Below are positions 40,806 to 50,205 of a stretch of 64,000 nucleotides of DNA, one piece after another. Each line of letters opens with the position of its first letter. The first letter of the stretch is position 1. A program made the position numbers and the translations under genes. The stretch is from NCBI RefSeq assembly GCF_900172375.1, contig NZ_FWFS01000004.1, positions 62,001 through 126,000 on the forward strand, in the 5' to 3' direction. This stretch comes from Aquimixticola soesokkakensis (GTDB lineage Bacteria; Pseudomonadota; Alphaproteobacteria; Rhodobacterales; Rhodobacteraceae). A model generated the notes under the pieces. The model saw nothing but the letters and a program-made list of their open reading frames with translations. It had not been told where the DNA came from and did not search any database.

Positions 40806-43800
40806 ATGAAACCGGCATTCGCACTCGATTTGAGCCATGACGGCATCCGCCTTTTGCACCGCGCGGGCACCGGCTGGTATGTAATCGGCGAGGTCGCGCT
40901 GGATGACCCCGAACTGAGTGAAAAACTCGAAGCGCTGCGCCGCTCGGCGGCGGCGCTGGCCCCGGCGGGCGTGACCTCGCTTTTGGTGATTCCCGACAGC
41001 CAGATTCTCTATCGTCGCATTCCTGATCCCGGCCTGCGCGAGCGCGCGCGCGACCGCGCGATCCGTGCCACGCTCGACGGGGCCACGCCCTATCCGATCG
41101 ACGCGCTTGTGTGGGACTATCGCGACGACGACGGCGGGCTCGAGCTTGCGGTTGTCACGCGCGAAACCCTCGCCGAGGCCGAAGCCTTTGCGGCGCAATA
41201 CCGCTTTAACCCCATCGCCTTTACCGCCAACCCGCAAGGGGCATTCAACGGCGCTCCGAATTTTGGCCGCACGCAAGCAGCCGATCAGCTGATCGGCGCG
41301 GGCACGCCGATTACGCCAGAATCCGCGGCCTTGGTCATTTTGGGGCCACTGCCCGCGCCAGAACCTGAGCCGGAACCGGCCCCCGAACCGGCCCCTGAAC
41401 CCGCGCCTGCGGAACCTGAGCTTGCAGCGGACCCCGAGGCCGAACCGACACCTGCGGCGGTGATCGAACCGGCTGTGACCACTTCCGCATCTCCCCCTGA
41501 CAGCGCTTCCGACACAGCTGATGTCCCCCTGCCGGCGGATGAACCCGAAAGCGACGCACAAGCCCGCCCTGGCGAAACCGCGCCGGTGCCCGACGAGGAC
41601 GCGACCAGCGGCCTTTTGCCCACAGCCCCCGAAACTGAGGCTGAGGCTGAGGCTGAGGCTGAGGCTGAGGCTGAGGCTGAGGCTGAGGCTGAGGCTGAGG
41701 CTGAGGCTGAGGCTGAGGCTGAGGCTGGCCCTGCGACCTCTGACGCGCAAGACCCGATCGCCCCCGCCCCGCAGAACGACACCCCCGTGTCACTGCCAGA
41801 CCCAGCACAGCAGCCCCCCGCGCCCGTCACGCAAGCGGTTGCCGCGCCCCAAGACACGGCCCCCGACACCACAGCCAACCCGATAGAGGAGCTTGTGCAG
41901 GACGCGGCGGCAGAGCCGCAGGCACCTGCGCTGCCCCAAACCGACAGCGACCGCCCCGACGCCGCAGAACCGGCCAAAAATCCGGCCGCAGGCGCGCAAA
42001 GCGCCTCTGACGCGCCGCCGCGCGATGACACACCGTCAAAGCCCGCCGCCGAGCCGGACCTCGCAGCGCCCATCGACGCCGCGTCGACTGAAACCGCAAC
42101 CGACGCCTCCGATGAAAACACGGACACCCCCGCGTCTTCGGCCCCGTCGCCGCAATTCATCAACGATACCACCGCCGAAATCGCCGCCGCCCCTGCGCGC
42201 CCGCAAGCGACGGGTTTCGCAACGCGCCGCGCCTTGCGCGTCGAGGGCGGCGCGCAAAATGACATCGCCCCCCGCATCTCCGCGCGCCCGCGCCTGAACG
42301 CGCAGGCGCTGCTTGGCTTGGACGACGGGGACACAATGTCGCCCGAGGCCCCCACAACGACACCCGCGCCAAGCCCGCTTGCAGCCGCAACAAGCGCCCC
42401 TCCCGCGCCGAGCGCCGCCAAAACGGGCGCGCTCGCCAGCGCCAAGATTGCGGGGGCGAGCCAACCGGCAAAGTCCGGCCTGCCGCCTGCCCCCCGCGTG
42501 GACAGCGCGAAACCGGCTGCACCGGCGCCGCTGGACCCGCCTGCCAAATCCGGCGGGATCGCCGCAAGCCTCGGGTCGAAGGTGACATCGCGTTTCGGGC
42601 GGGCCACGCCCGCGCCGCCTGCGGCCGCCAAGCCTGCCCCCGCCACGCGTGTGTCGCGTATCGACGGGACCGAAGATGTCGCGCCGATGAGCGCGCAGGA
42701 AACCGGACTGGCCCCCGGCACAGCGACCGCCACGCTCGGCGACACAACCGCCGAGACCTCGGTATTCGGGGCGAAACGCAACCAAAAACGCAAGGCCACG
42801 ATCAAACCGCTGCGGTTGGGGGTGCTGACGCTGGCGCTGGTTGCCGCCTTGCTGCTTGTTGCGGCCTGGGCCAGCCTGACCGAGGACAGCGCCCCGCCCC
42901 CCCCCGCGCAGGCTGCCGCTTTTGACGCGCCCGACAGCGCCGCCCCCGCCTCGGTGCAGGCTGCTGCGGATGAGGTGGCATTGGCCAGCATCGATGCGAC
43001 CGACGCCGCGCAGATCACGCTGGCATCCGCGCCGGATGTGTCCACCGACAGCCCCGCCGTGGTGTCGCGCATCCCAAGCGTGCCCTCCCTGACCCTGGCC
43101 CTGCCCGAGGCCGACACGCCGCCGCGCCAAACCGCGCCGGGCCAGATCGCCGCGCCAACGCCCCAGACACCGGGCGCGCCGCAAGCTGCTGACACGCCTC
43201 CCGAATTCGATGCAAGCACCGCGACGGATCAGGCCGCGCAAGACGCGCCTGCGCCCCCGGATACCGACACACAAGACCCCGCCCAAACCCCCGACACACC
43301 ACAGGTCGTGGTTATCGAAGGTACGCCGCTGGTGATCCCCGATCCGCGCCCCGACTCGGTGGTCGCGCGCGCCAGCGCCGCCCTGCTTGATGACCTCGAA
43401 AACCTTGCCCTGCGCGCAGATCCTGCCGTTGCCGCTTTGGCCGACCGCCAGCCCAGAGCGCGCCCCGAAGCACTGGCCGAGCAGGCCCGCCTGCGCGCCG
43501 AAGAAGCCGCAGCACAGGCCGCCCAAGAAGAACGCCTTGCGCAGGCACAGGCCCAGCTTGCCGCCTATGTGCCGCGCCCGCGCCCCCAGCGCCTTGCCGC
43601 GAGCGACATCGCGTTGCAGGCGCAGGCCGCGCTGGAAACCCTCGCCGCCGCGCCGCCGATGCCCGCCGCCCCCGCAGGGTTGGCCGCTGCGCGCCCCCAA
43701 GAGCGCCCGCAAAACATCGCGCGTCTGGCGCAAGCCGCGCAGGCCTCTGCGGCAGCGCAGGCCCAAGCCGCGGCTGCCGGCGCTCAGGCCGCCGCCTCTG

Positions 43801-44129
43801 CGCGCCAACTGGCGATGACGCGCGAAGAAGAAGCCGAAGAAGTCACGGCCAATGTCCCAACCGCCCCCGTCGAACAGGGCGCAACCCGCGCCTCGGTCGC
43901 CACGGCGGCAACAATGGACAAGGCGATCAACCTGCGCCAGTTGAACCTGATCGGGGTCTACGGCTCGTCGAACGAGCGTCGCGCATTGGTGCGCATGCCC
44001 AACGGGCGGCTTGAAAAGGTCAAAGTCGGTGACCGACTGGACGGCGGTCAGGTCGCGACGATTGGCGATAGCGAATTGCGCTACGTCAAAGGGTCGCGTT
44101 CCTTCGTGCTGACCATCCCCAAGGGCTAA
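40806..44129 (+). CDS. Large low-complexity single-pass membrane protein with PilM-like N-terminus and PilP/GspC-like C-terminus
   Basis: 1107 residues. The first ~160 (AFALDLSHDGIRLLHRAGTGWYVIGEVAL ... YPIDALVWDYRD) resemble actin-fold PilM/GspL cytoplasmic domains. A ~500-residue Ala/Pro/Glu-rich region contains the (Glu-Ala)15 tract (about 277-306). One membrane helix lies at ~671-693 (LGVLTLALVAALLLVAAWASL). Another disordered stretch follows, then the last ~70 residues (LRQLNLIGVYGSSNERRALVRMPNGRLEKVKVGDRLDGGQV) resemble the periplasmic PilP/GspC homology domain. No pilus or type II secretion genes are nearby. Start at 40806 chosen for its match with the domain. Confidence 0.6.
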   Translation: MKPAFALDLSHDGIRLLHRAGTGWYVIGEVALDDPELSEKLEALRRSAAALAPAGVTSLLVIPDSQILYRRIPDPGLRERARDRAIRATLDGATPYPIDALVWDYRDDDGGLELAVVTRETLAEAEAFAAQYRFNPIAFTANPQGAFNGAPNFGRTQAADQLIGAGTPITPESAALVILGPLPAPEPEPEPAPEPAPEPAPAEPELAADPEAEPTPAAVIEPAVTTSASPPDSASDTADVPLPADEPESDAQARPGETAPVPDEDATSGLLPTAPETEAEAEAEAEAEAEAEAEAEAEAEAEAEAEAGPATSDAQDPIAPAPQNDTPVSLPDPAQQPPAPVTQAVAAPQDTAPDTTANPIEELVQDAAAEPQAPALPQTDSDRPDAAEPAKNPAAGAQSASDAPPRDDTPSKPAAEPDLAAPIDAASTETATDASDENTDTPASSAPSPQFINDTTAEIAAAPARPQATGFATRRALRVEGGAQNDIAPRISARPRLNAQALLGLDDGDTMSPEAPTTTPAPSPLAAATSAPPAPSAAKTGALASAKIAGASQPAKSGLPPAPRVDSAKPAAPAPLDPPAKSGGIAASLGSKVTSRFGRATPAPPAAAKPAPATRVSRIDGTEDVAPMSAQETGLAPGTATATLGDTTAETSVFGAKRNQKRKATIKPLRLGVLTLALVAALLLVAAWASLTEDSAPPPPAQAAAFDAPDSAAPASVQAAADEVALASIDATDAAQITLASAPDVSTDSPAVVSRIPSVPSLTLALPEADTPPRQTAPGQIAAPTPQTPGAPQAADTPPEFDASTATDQAAQDAPAPPDTDTQDPAQTPDTPQVVVIEGTPLVIPDPRPDSVVARASAALLDDLENLALRADPAVAALADRQPRARPEALAEQARLRAEEAAAQAAQEERLAQAQAQLAAYVPRPRPQRLAASDIALQAQAALETLAAAPPMPAAPAGLAAARPQERPQNIARLAQAAQASAAAQAQAAAAGAQAAASARQLAMTREEEAEEVTANVPTAPVEQGATRASVATAATMDKAINLRQLNLIGVYGSSNERRALVRMPNGRLEKVKVGDRLDGGQVATIGDSELRYVKGSRSFVLTIPKG
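41637..41726 (+). repeat. Perfect (GAGGCT)15 hexanucleotide tract
   Basis: Fifteen uninterrupted copies of GAGGCT, 90 bp, encoding (Glu-Ala)15. Because the unit is six bases, slippage changes protein length by two residues without frameshift. Perfect copies imply recent expansion. Confidence 0.97.
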
Positions 44130-44359
44130 GTTATCGCAGGCTCGAACAAAAACGGCACCGCTCGGCAGAGAGTTGCCGCGACGATCTTGTCGCAGGCCGC
44201 CGCGTGCATATCTGCTAGACGCGCGCGCCGCATCGCGGCACACTCGCATTGATCGCCACAAATTATCACCGAGTTTTCCGTTCCTCGCCCCTGTCGTGCG
44301 TCACGTCTGACACCACATAGCGAAGAGACGAAAGGTCCAAACGACAGGAGCGCCGCGCG

Positions 44360-46315
44360 ATGGAGGGTTTCCTCTTTCAAGCCACGATCTACCTCGCCGC
44401 CACCGTAATTTCCGTGCCCATCGCCACCCGTTTGGGGTTGGGATCGGTGCTTGGCTATTTGCTTGCCGGCATCGTCATCGGTCCCGTTCTGCATCTTGTC
44501 GGACATTCCGAAACCCACGATCTGCAGCATTTTGCCGAATTCGGCGTGGTGATGATGCTGTTCCTCATCGGACTGGAACTGACCCCGCGGGCGCTTTGGG
44601 ACATGCGCCACCGCCTTCTTGGCCTGGGGGGCTTGCAACTGGTGCTGACGGTGGGCGCGGTGGCGTGGATCGCCGATGCGACGGGGCAAACGCTGGCCAC
44701 GGGCATCGTCATCGGCATGATTTTGGCGCTGTCATCCACGGCTGTGGTGCTGCAAACCCTGTCGGAGAAAAAGCTGATGGGCACGCCGGGAGGGCGCTCG
44801 GCCTTTTCGATTTTGCTGTCCCAGGACATCGCCGTGATCCCCATGCTGGCGATCATCCCGCTGCTGGGCGGTGCGATGGACACGGTGCGCTTTGCCGATG
44901 ACGGGTCGATCCAGCGCGGTGTCGAGGCCAGCACACAAGAGCTGTCGCTTGTGGCCAACCTGCCCGGCTGGGGCGTGACGCTGGTGACGCTGGGCGCGGT
45001 GGCGACGATCATTCTGGCGGGTATTTTTCTGGTGCGCCCGCTGTTTCGCTTTATTCAGGCCGCCAATCTGCGCGAACTTTACACAGCCACGGCCCTGCTG
45101 ATCGTCGTGGGCATCGCCGCCCTGATGAATGCGGTCGGCCTGTCGCCCGCGCTTGGCACCTTTCTGGCGGGGGTCGTCTTGGCCAATACGGAATTTCGCC
45201 ACGAGCTGGAAAGCTCGATCGAACCGTTCAAGGGGCTGCTCTTGGGGTTATTCTTCATCGCCGTGGGCGCGGGGATCAACTTTGCCATCCTCTGGGACGA
45301 ACCGCTGAAAATCTCTGCCGCCGTGATCACGCTCATGCTGGTCAAAGGCGCAATTCTCTACGGGCTTTCGACCCTGTTCAAACTGCGCGGACGCGACCGC
45401 TGGCTGGTGACCCTGTCCCTTGCCGGGGCTGGAGAATTTGGCATGGTGCTGATTTCCTTTGCCAGCCAGAGCGGCGTCTTGTCGACGGCTTTGGCAGAAC
45501 GCGGATTGCTGTTGATTGCCCTGTCGTTGCTGCTGACACCGCTGGCCTTTTTGTTGCAGGACTTCATTTCCAAGCGCTTGCGCGATACCGATAGCGATGA
45601 TCTTGCCGATGAAATCGACGACCAACAGCCGGTGATCATCGCCGGAATCGGGCGGTTCGGGCAGGTCGTCAACCGGCTGTTGCAAGGCTCTGGCCTCAGC
45701 ACAACCGTGCTGGATGCGGATTTGAAAACCATTCAAACCATGCGCAAATTCGGGATCAAAGGCTATTTTGGCGACCCTACCCGCCCTGACCTGCTCCATG
45801 CGGCCGGCCTGCATTCGGCCAAGGTGCTGGTGGCGGCGCTCGATGATCCCGAAATGAACCTCAAGCTGGTGGAATATGCCCGCAAGCAACGCCCCGACCT
45901 GCATATCGTGGCGCGCGCGCGGGATCGTTTGACGGTGTATCAGCTGCGCAACGCCGGAGCGGACGACATTGTGCGCGAGGTCTTCGACAGTTCGCTGCGC
46001 GCAGGGCGCTATGTGCTGGAACAGATGGGCATGACGCAATACGAGGCCTCCGAAACCGCCACCGCCTATTACAAACATGACCGCCATATGCTGCGCGAGC
46101 TGGCCGATCTTTGGGACCCCAAAGTCCCTCTGGGCGAAAACGCCGCCTATATCCAACGCTCCAAAGAACTGGCGCTGGATCTGGAGAACGCGATCATGAC
46201 CACCCTCGACACCTCGCGCGAAAACGAACGGATCGCAGCCTTGAAAGCCGCAGAGACAGCGGCCGCGCAGGACGCAGGCAAAGCGGCCAAGCAAGACACG
46301 AAAAAGGCGGGGTAA
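44360..46315 (+). CDS. KefB/KefC-type monovalent cation:proton antiporter (CPA2)
   Basis: 651 residues. The N-terminal ~400 form a 12-13-helix Na+/H+-exchanger domain (GLGSVLGYLLAGIVIGPVLH, LFLIGLELTP, ALSSTAVVLQTL, SLAGAGEFGMVLISFASQSGVL). A RCK/TrkA-N nucleotide-binding domain starts near 424 (VIIAGIGRFGQVVNRLLQGSGL). The C-terminal tail is charged and Ala/Lys-rich. ACAGGAG ribosome site. Likely K+ efflux or pH homeostasis; glutathione gating as in E. coli KefB/C cannot be judged. Confidence 0.9.
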   Translation: MEGFLFQATIYLAATVISVPIATRLGLGSVLGYLLAGIVIGPVLHLVGHSETHDLQHFAEFGVVMMLFLIGLELTPRALWDMRHRLLGLGGLQLVLTVGAVAWIADATGQTLATGIVIGMILALSSTAVVLQTLSEKKLMGTPGGRSAFSILLSQDIAVIPMLAIIPLLGGAMDTVRFADDGSIQRGVEASTQELSLVANLPGWGVTLVTLGAVATIILAGIFLVRPLFRFIQAANLRELYTATALLIVVGIAALMNAVGLSPALGTFLAGVVLANTEFRHELESSIEPFKGLLLGLFFIAVGAGINFAILWDEPLKISAAVITLMLVKGAILYGLSTLFKLRGRDRWLVTLSLAGAGEFGMVLISFASQSGVLSTALAERGLLLIALSLLLTPLAFLLQDFISKRLRDTDSDDLADEIDDQQPVIIAGIGRFGQVVNRLLQGSGLSTTVLDADLKTIQTMRKFGIKGYFGDPTRPDLLHAAGLHSAKVLVAALDDPEMNLKLVEYARKQRPDLHIVARARDRLTVYQLRNAGADDIVREVFDSSLRAGRYVLEQMGMTQYEASETATAYYKHDRHMLRELADLWDPKVPLGENAAYIQRSKELALDLENAIMTTLDTSRENERIAALKAAETAAAQDAGKAAKQDTKKAG

Positions 46316-46326
46316 GTCCCCGCCTC
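46305..46326. terminator. Hairpin shared by antiporter gene and cobT
   Basis: AGGCGGGG pairs with CCCCGCCT around the antiporter stop codon, preceded by AAAAA, so that in the minus direction a U-run follows the stem. Probably the terminator of cobT. Confidence 0.55.
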
Positions 46327-46346
46327 TCTAGCCGTCTGCGCAGGGC

Positions 46347-47354
46347 TCAAGCCCCTTCGGAAACCCCCGCTTCGGCAAAGGTCGACATGCCCGAATGGCA
46401 GGCAATCGCGCCTTTGAGGATACCCATGGCGAGCGCCGCGCCCGAGCCTTCGCCAAGGCGCATGCCCAGCGACAAGAGCGGCTCTTTGCCCAGATGCTCG
46501 AGCACCCGAACATGGGCCTGTTCTGCCGAAACATGGCCCGCAACCGCGTGATCCAACGCGCCCGCGACCGCCTTTTCCAGCGTCGCAGCCGCGGCGGTGC
46601 AGATGAACCCGTCCAAAATCACCGGAATCCGCGCGACGCGCGCGCGCGCGATGGCCCCCGCCATGCCCGCAAGCTCACGCCCCCCCAGCGCCGCGAGAAT
46701 TTCAAGCGGCGCGCGACTGGCGTGAAGTGCCGCGCCTTCGCTCACAACCCGTTCCTTGATCAACAGCCCAGCGTCATCCACGCCGGTGCCGCGCCCGACC
46801 CAGGTCGCCGCCGTTCCGCCAAACAACGCGCAGGCCACAGCGGCCGCCGAGGTGGTGTTGCCGATGCCCATCTCCCCGACCACCAAAAGGTCCGCCTGCG
46901 GATCGACCGCCTCCCAGCCCGCCTTGAGCGCGGCCACGCAGTCGGCCTGTGACATGGCAGGGCCTTTGGTGAAATCCTCGGTCGGGCGCTCCAGATCGAG
47001 TTCGACCACCGACATTTGCGCCCCAAAGGCAGCGGCCAATTGGTTGATCGCCGCGCCGCCTGCTTTGAAATTGGCCACCATCTGCACGGTCACCTCGGCG
47101 GGAAAGGCTGAAACGCCCTGAGCGGTGATACCGTGGTTTCCGGCAAAAACAATGACTTGGGGCTTTTCAAGCCGCGGGCGCGCCGCGCCGCGCCATCCGG
47201 CATACCAGATCGCGAGATCTTCAAGACGCCCCAGCGCAGCGGGGGGTTTGGTCAGCTGCAGATTGCGCGCGCGCGCGGCCTCGCTGGCAGTCGCATCAGA
47301 TGCGGGGGCCGCGCGCAACAGCGCTTCGAACTCGGACAGCGTGGCAAAGGGCAT
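46347..47354 (-). CDS. cobT: CobT, nicotinate-nucleotide--dimethylbenzimidazole phosphoribosyltransferase
   Basis: Activates the lower ligand of cobalamin as alpha-ribazole phosphate. 335 aa from ATG 47354 ([13 protein letters not shown]); the frame continues upstream without ribosome site into the divergent cobS region. Family signatures: [38 protein letters not shown] and [14 protein letters not shown]. Divergent from cobS with 76 nt between, so nucleotide-loop assembly genes are paired here. No cobalamin riboswitch seen in that gap. Confidence 0.95.
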   Translation of the reverse strand: MPFATLSEFEALLRAAPASDATASEAARARNLQLTKPPAALGRLEDLAIWYAGWRGAARPRLEKPQVIVFAGNHGITAQGVSAFPAEVTVQMVANFKAGGAAINQLAAAFGAQMSVVELDLERPTEDFTKGPAMSQADCVAALKAGWEAVDPQADLLVVGEMGIGNTTSAAAVACALFGGTAATWVGRGTGVDDAGLLIKERVVSEGAALHASRAPLEILAALGGRELAGMAGAIARARVARIPVILDGFICTAAAATLEKAVAGALDHAVAGHVSAEQAHVRVLEHLGKEPLLSLGMRLGEGSGAALAMGILKGAIACHSGMSTFAEAGVSEGA

Positions 47355-47430
47355 GATTGTGTCTCTCTCGTTGAACCTCTGGACCGCTTTGTCTATCCCC
47401 GAGGCAGAAATTGCAACGCAGGAGAATGCC

Positions 47431-48201
47431 ATGCGCGACGAATGGACAAATTGCAGGCCCGCCGATGTCAGCACCGCGCTCGGCCTGCTCACCCGCCTGC
47501 CGCTGGCGGGGCTGTTGGGCCACCCCGATCTGGACCGCTCGGCGCGCGCGGCCTGGGCCTATCCGCTTGTGGGTGTCGTGGTGGGCACTCTGGCCTGGGC
47601 CATCGCGGGTCTGGCGCATTGGAGTGGCGCAGGCGCGGGCCTTGCGGCGGTTCTGGTGCTAACAGTCGGCGTGATGGCGACCGGCGGGATGCATGAGGAC
47701 GGGCTGGCCGACACCGCCGACGGGTTCTGGGGCGGCTGGGACGTGTCGCGCCGCCTCGAGATCATGAAAGACAGTCGGGTGGGCACCTATGGCGTTCTGG
47801 CGCTGGTGCTGGCGTTTTTGGCCCGTTTCAGCGCGCTAGAAGGGATGATCGCGGCAGGGGCGCTCTTTGCGCCGCTCGTCGCTGCGGCCGCATTGAGCCG
47901 CGCCAGCATGCCCTACCTCATGAGCCTGATGCCCCACGCCCGCGACACGGGGCTGTCGCGCGATGTTGGCGCGGTGTCGCGCCCGACCGCAACGCTGGGC
48001 GCGGCGATTGCGGCTGCGATCAGCCTGGTTCTGATGGGCCTTGCCGCGACCGCTTTGGCGGTTTTGGCAGTGATGGTCGTGAGCGTGGCGATGGGCTGGC
48101 TGGCAGATCGCAAGATCGAAGGCCAAACAGGCGATGTGTTGGGGGCCACGCAGCTCTTGACGGAAATCGCGGCGCTGGCGGTGTTTGGCGCGTTTTTCTG
48201 A
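47431..48201 (+). CDS. cobS: CobS (CobV), adenosylcobinamide-GDP ribazoletransferase
   Basis: Integral-membrane enzyme joining adenosylcobinamide-GDP and alpha-ribazole, the last step of cobalamin assembly. 256 aa with several membrane helices; signature acidic motifs [19 protein letters not shown] and [14 protein letters not shown] are intact. CAGGAG ribosome site before the ATG. Divergent from cobT. Confidence 0.95.
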   Translation: MRDEWTNCRPADVSTALGLLTRLPLAGLLGHPDLDRSARAAWAYPLVGVVVGTLAWAIAGLAHWSGAGAGLAAVLVLTVGVMATGGMHEDGLADTADGFWGGWDVSRRLEIMKDSRVGTYGVLALVLAFLARFSALEGMIAAGALFAPLVAAAALSRASMPYLMSLMPHARDTGLSRDVGAVSRPTATLGAAIAAAISLVLMGLAATALAVLAVMVVSVAMGWLADRKIEGQTGDVLGATQLLTEIAALAVFGAFF

Positions 48202-48226
48202 CGCCCGCCCCCGCGATACGCCGCCC

Positions 48227-48298
48227 CAGCCGCAAACCCAGCCGCAAACCCAGCCGCAAACCCAGCCGCAAACCCAGCCGCAAACCCAGCCGCAAAAA
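48227..48298. repeat. 12-bp tandem repeat, six copies
   Basis: CAGCCGCAAACC repeated five times exactly, with a sixth copy ending in AAAAA, directly after cobS and before the terminator at 48299. Intergenic; probably a variable-number repeat. Confidence 0.95.
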
Positions 48299-48337
48299 AA
48301 CGCCGCCCTGTCTGCACAGAGCGGCGTTTTCATTATC
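48299..48337. terminator. Bidirectional intrinsic terminator between cobS and carD
   Basis: ACGCCGC pairs with GCGGCGT, flanked by a run of A upstream and TTTTC downstream, fitting termination of both cobS (plus) and carD (minus). Confidence 0.8.
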
Positions 48338-48352
48338 GAGGATCAAGCGCGC

Positions 48353-48868
48353 TTAGGCGGCGACAACCCGGCCCACCAACACTTCGGTGATGGATTTGCC
48401 TGCGGTGGTCTCGTCGGTATCGGAGACAGCCGCGAATTCGCGGGTCAGGCGTTCAAGGGCGGCCTCATACAGCTGACGCTCGGAATAGGATTGCTCGCGC
48501 TGGTCGTCGGCGCGGTGCAGGTCGCGCACCACTTCGGCGATGGCGATCAAATCACCCGAGTTGATTTTCTGTTCGTATTCTTGCGCGCGGCGCGACCACA
48601 TGGCGCGTTTGACCTTGGCCTTGCCCTTGAGGGTCTTCATGGCCTGAGTCACCTCATCGGGTGTGGACAGCGAGCGCAGGCCGCTTTCGACGGCTTTTGC
48701 GGTCGGCACGCGCAGGGTCATTTTATCTTTCTCAAAGGAGATCACGAACAATTCCATCGACAGACCGGCAATCTCTTGCTCTTCGATGGAGACGATCTTG
48801 CCAACCCCATGTGCAGGATAGACAACAAAGTCGTTCGGGCGGAAATCAGATTTTTTAGCTTTGGTCAT
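48353..48868 (-). CDS. CarD-family transcriptional regulator
   Basis: 171-residue RNA-polymerase-binding protein that stabilises open complexes at rRNA and other promoters. The N-terminal Tudor-like RNAP-interaction domain reads DFVVYPAHGVGKIVSIEEQEIAG ... LFVISFEKDKMTLRVPTAKA; a helical DNA-contacting C-terminal domain follows (WSRRAQEYEQKINSGDLIAIAEVVRDLHRADDQREQSYSER). ATG at 48868 with GAGGA upstream; the frame to 48913 is not needed. Confidence 0.95.
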   Translation of the reverse strand: MTKAKKSDFRPNDFVVYPAHGVGKIVSIEEQEIAGLSMELFVISFEKDKMTLRVPTAKAVESGLRSLSTPDEVTQAMKTLKGKAKVKRAMWSRRAQEYEQKINSGDLIAIAEVVRDLHRADDQREQSYSERQLYEAALERLTREFAAVSDTDETTAGKSITEVLVGRVVAA

Positions 48869-49309
48869 ATACAGTCTAAATCCTCGTAGGGACCCCCAGT
48901 AGAACCCGGTCACGGAGCTTGCCCCTCGAACCTTGCTGCTCCTGCCCCTCGTTCCTCACACAAAAGCGGAACCATTTGGCAGGCGCCTGTCACGGTCGTT
49001 AGGTCTCGCGCCTCGCCCAGTCGGGTGCATGGCTGGGTGTCGTGGACGCGAAAAAATCACACCACTAACAACAAGGTTGAAGTGGGTGATGTGCAAAATC
49101 CTTTATATCGTTCGCCCAACATAGCAAAAAAATGCGCCAAAATAAAGTGCCCGCGCGCGGCTGGTGCTGCATCGCGGCACCAAACTTGAAGAATTTGCGG
49201 GATTTTGGCCTGAATCGCACGAAAAAGGCCTCTCACAAGTTTGAGAGGCCTTCTAAACGGGTCACTGCGCGCCTGCCGGATCTGATTCGCAGGCAGAGGA
49301 AAACGGGCG
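48869..49309. other. Intergenic region carD / fdxA
   Basis: 441 bases holding the carD promoter region and, near its right end, the fdxA terminator. A ~150-bp AT-richer stretch around 49060-49220 contains no gene or RNA that I recognise. Confidence 0.5.
49222..49252 (-). terminator. Intrinsic terminator of fdxA
   Basis: AAGGCCTCTCA pairs with TGAGAGGCCTT (eleven pairs); on the minus strand a U-run (AAAAA at 49222-49226 in plus) follows. Confidence 0.88.
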
Positions 49310-49648
49310 TTAGCTGCCTTCGCCGGGCGCTTCGGAGAAGTATTTCTCCATCTTGCCGGTTTCGCCGTCGCGTTCCTCGTAATTGGGCAGTGCCTCTTTT
49401 TTCTCGACGATCACGGGCCAGAGTTCGGAATATTTGCGGTTGAACTCCACCCATTTTTCCATGTCCGGCTCGGTGTCGGGGCGGATCGCATCGGCGGGGC
49501 ATTCCGGTTCGCACACACCGCAGTCGATGCATTCATCGGGATGGATCACCAGCATGTTTTCCCCCTCGTAGAAACAATCTACGGGGCAAACTTCGACACA
49601 GTCAGTGTATTTGCAGGCGATACAGTTCTCGATGACGACGTAAGTCAT
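49310..49648 (-). CDS. fdxA: FdxA, 7Fe ferredoxin
   Basis: 112-residue soluble ferredoxin with a [3Fe-4S] and a [4Fe-4S] cluster. Cys ligands: [17 protein letters not shown] and [12 protein letters not shown]. The long C-terminal region ([19 protein letters not shown]) is typical of alphaproteobacterial FdxA. Electron donor/acceptor unknown. Located between carD and the S4-domain gene. Confidence 0.95.
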   Translation of the reverse strand: MTYVVIENCIACKYTDCVEVCPVDCFYEGENMLVIHPDECIDCGVCEPECPADAIRPDTEPDMEKWVEFNRKYSELWPVIVEKKEALPNYEERDGETGKMEKYFSEAPGEGS

Positions 49649-49770
49649 GGGCGGGGTCCATCCAGTTTCTCAAGCGCCCGTGCAACAGGGCGCGAGGGCC
49701 AGTGCGGCGCAGCCATGCAAGGCCTGCGGGCAGAATTCGATTACCGCCCTAGCTAGCGCGGGTCAAAGGA

Positions 49771-50205
49771 TCAATCAAGCGGGTCGGGCCCACAAAGACG
49801 CGCGTTGCGCCGATCTTTCTTTGTGGGACGCCCCTTTCCCTCATAGGCCGGATTATGGGGGATAAATTCCCGCTCTTCCTTGGGCGGTTTTTCAGCAGGC
49901 GGATCGAGATCCTCGTACAGCATCCGCGCCTCGGGGGCGGGTCCACGCCGCTCGCCACAGGCCGTGATGCGGATCACGCGGATGTCGTTGCCCTGCGCAA
50001 AGGTCAACGTGTCCCCTGCCCCGACCGCGAAGGCGGGTTTGGCGATCCGTTGGGCGTTCACGCGGACATGGCCCGCGCTCACAAGTTTCGTGGCAAGGCT
50101 GCGGGTTTTGAAAAACCGCGCATACCAGAGCCATTTGTCGATGCGGATGGTCGGGCGGGCCGCATTTGGCCCGAGCCCGAGTTGATCTGCACGCCGGCCG
50201 CTCAC
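49771..50205 (-). CDS. S4-domain RNA-binding protein, Hsp15-like
   Basis: 144 residues. The S4 alpha-L motif is RIDKWLWYARFFKTRSLATKLVSAGHVRVNAQRIAKPAFAVGAGDTLTF; the C-terminus is basic/Pro-rich and ends KKDRRNARLCGPDPLD. Hsp15 binds 50S subunits carrying stalled nascent chains. GTG start at 50205 directly abuts the stop of the helicase gene upstream in the same operon, so the two are likely translated together. Confidence 0.85.
   Translation of the reverse strand: MSGRRADQLGLGPNAARPTIRIDKWLWYARFFKTRSLATKLVSAGHVRVNAQRIAKPAFAVGAGDTLTFAQGNDIRVIRITACGERRGPAPEARMLYEDLDPPAEKPPKEEREFIPHNPAYEGKGRPTKKDRRNARLCGPDPLD

Noticed and set aside
41285-44261. Minus-strand frames of 644 and 741 codons, and a (Leu-Ser)n frame
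   Set aside because: Shadows of the low-complexity plus-strand gene and of the GAGGCT tract.
47355-47430. Cobalamin riboswitch between cobT and cobS
   Set aside because: The divergent gap is only 76 nt and lacks the B12-box; too short for the element.
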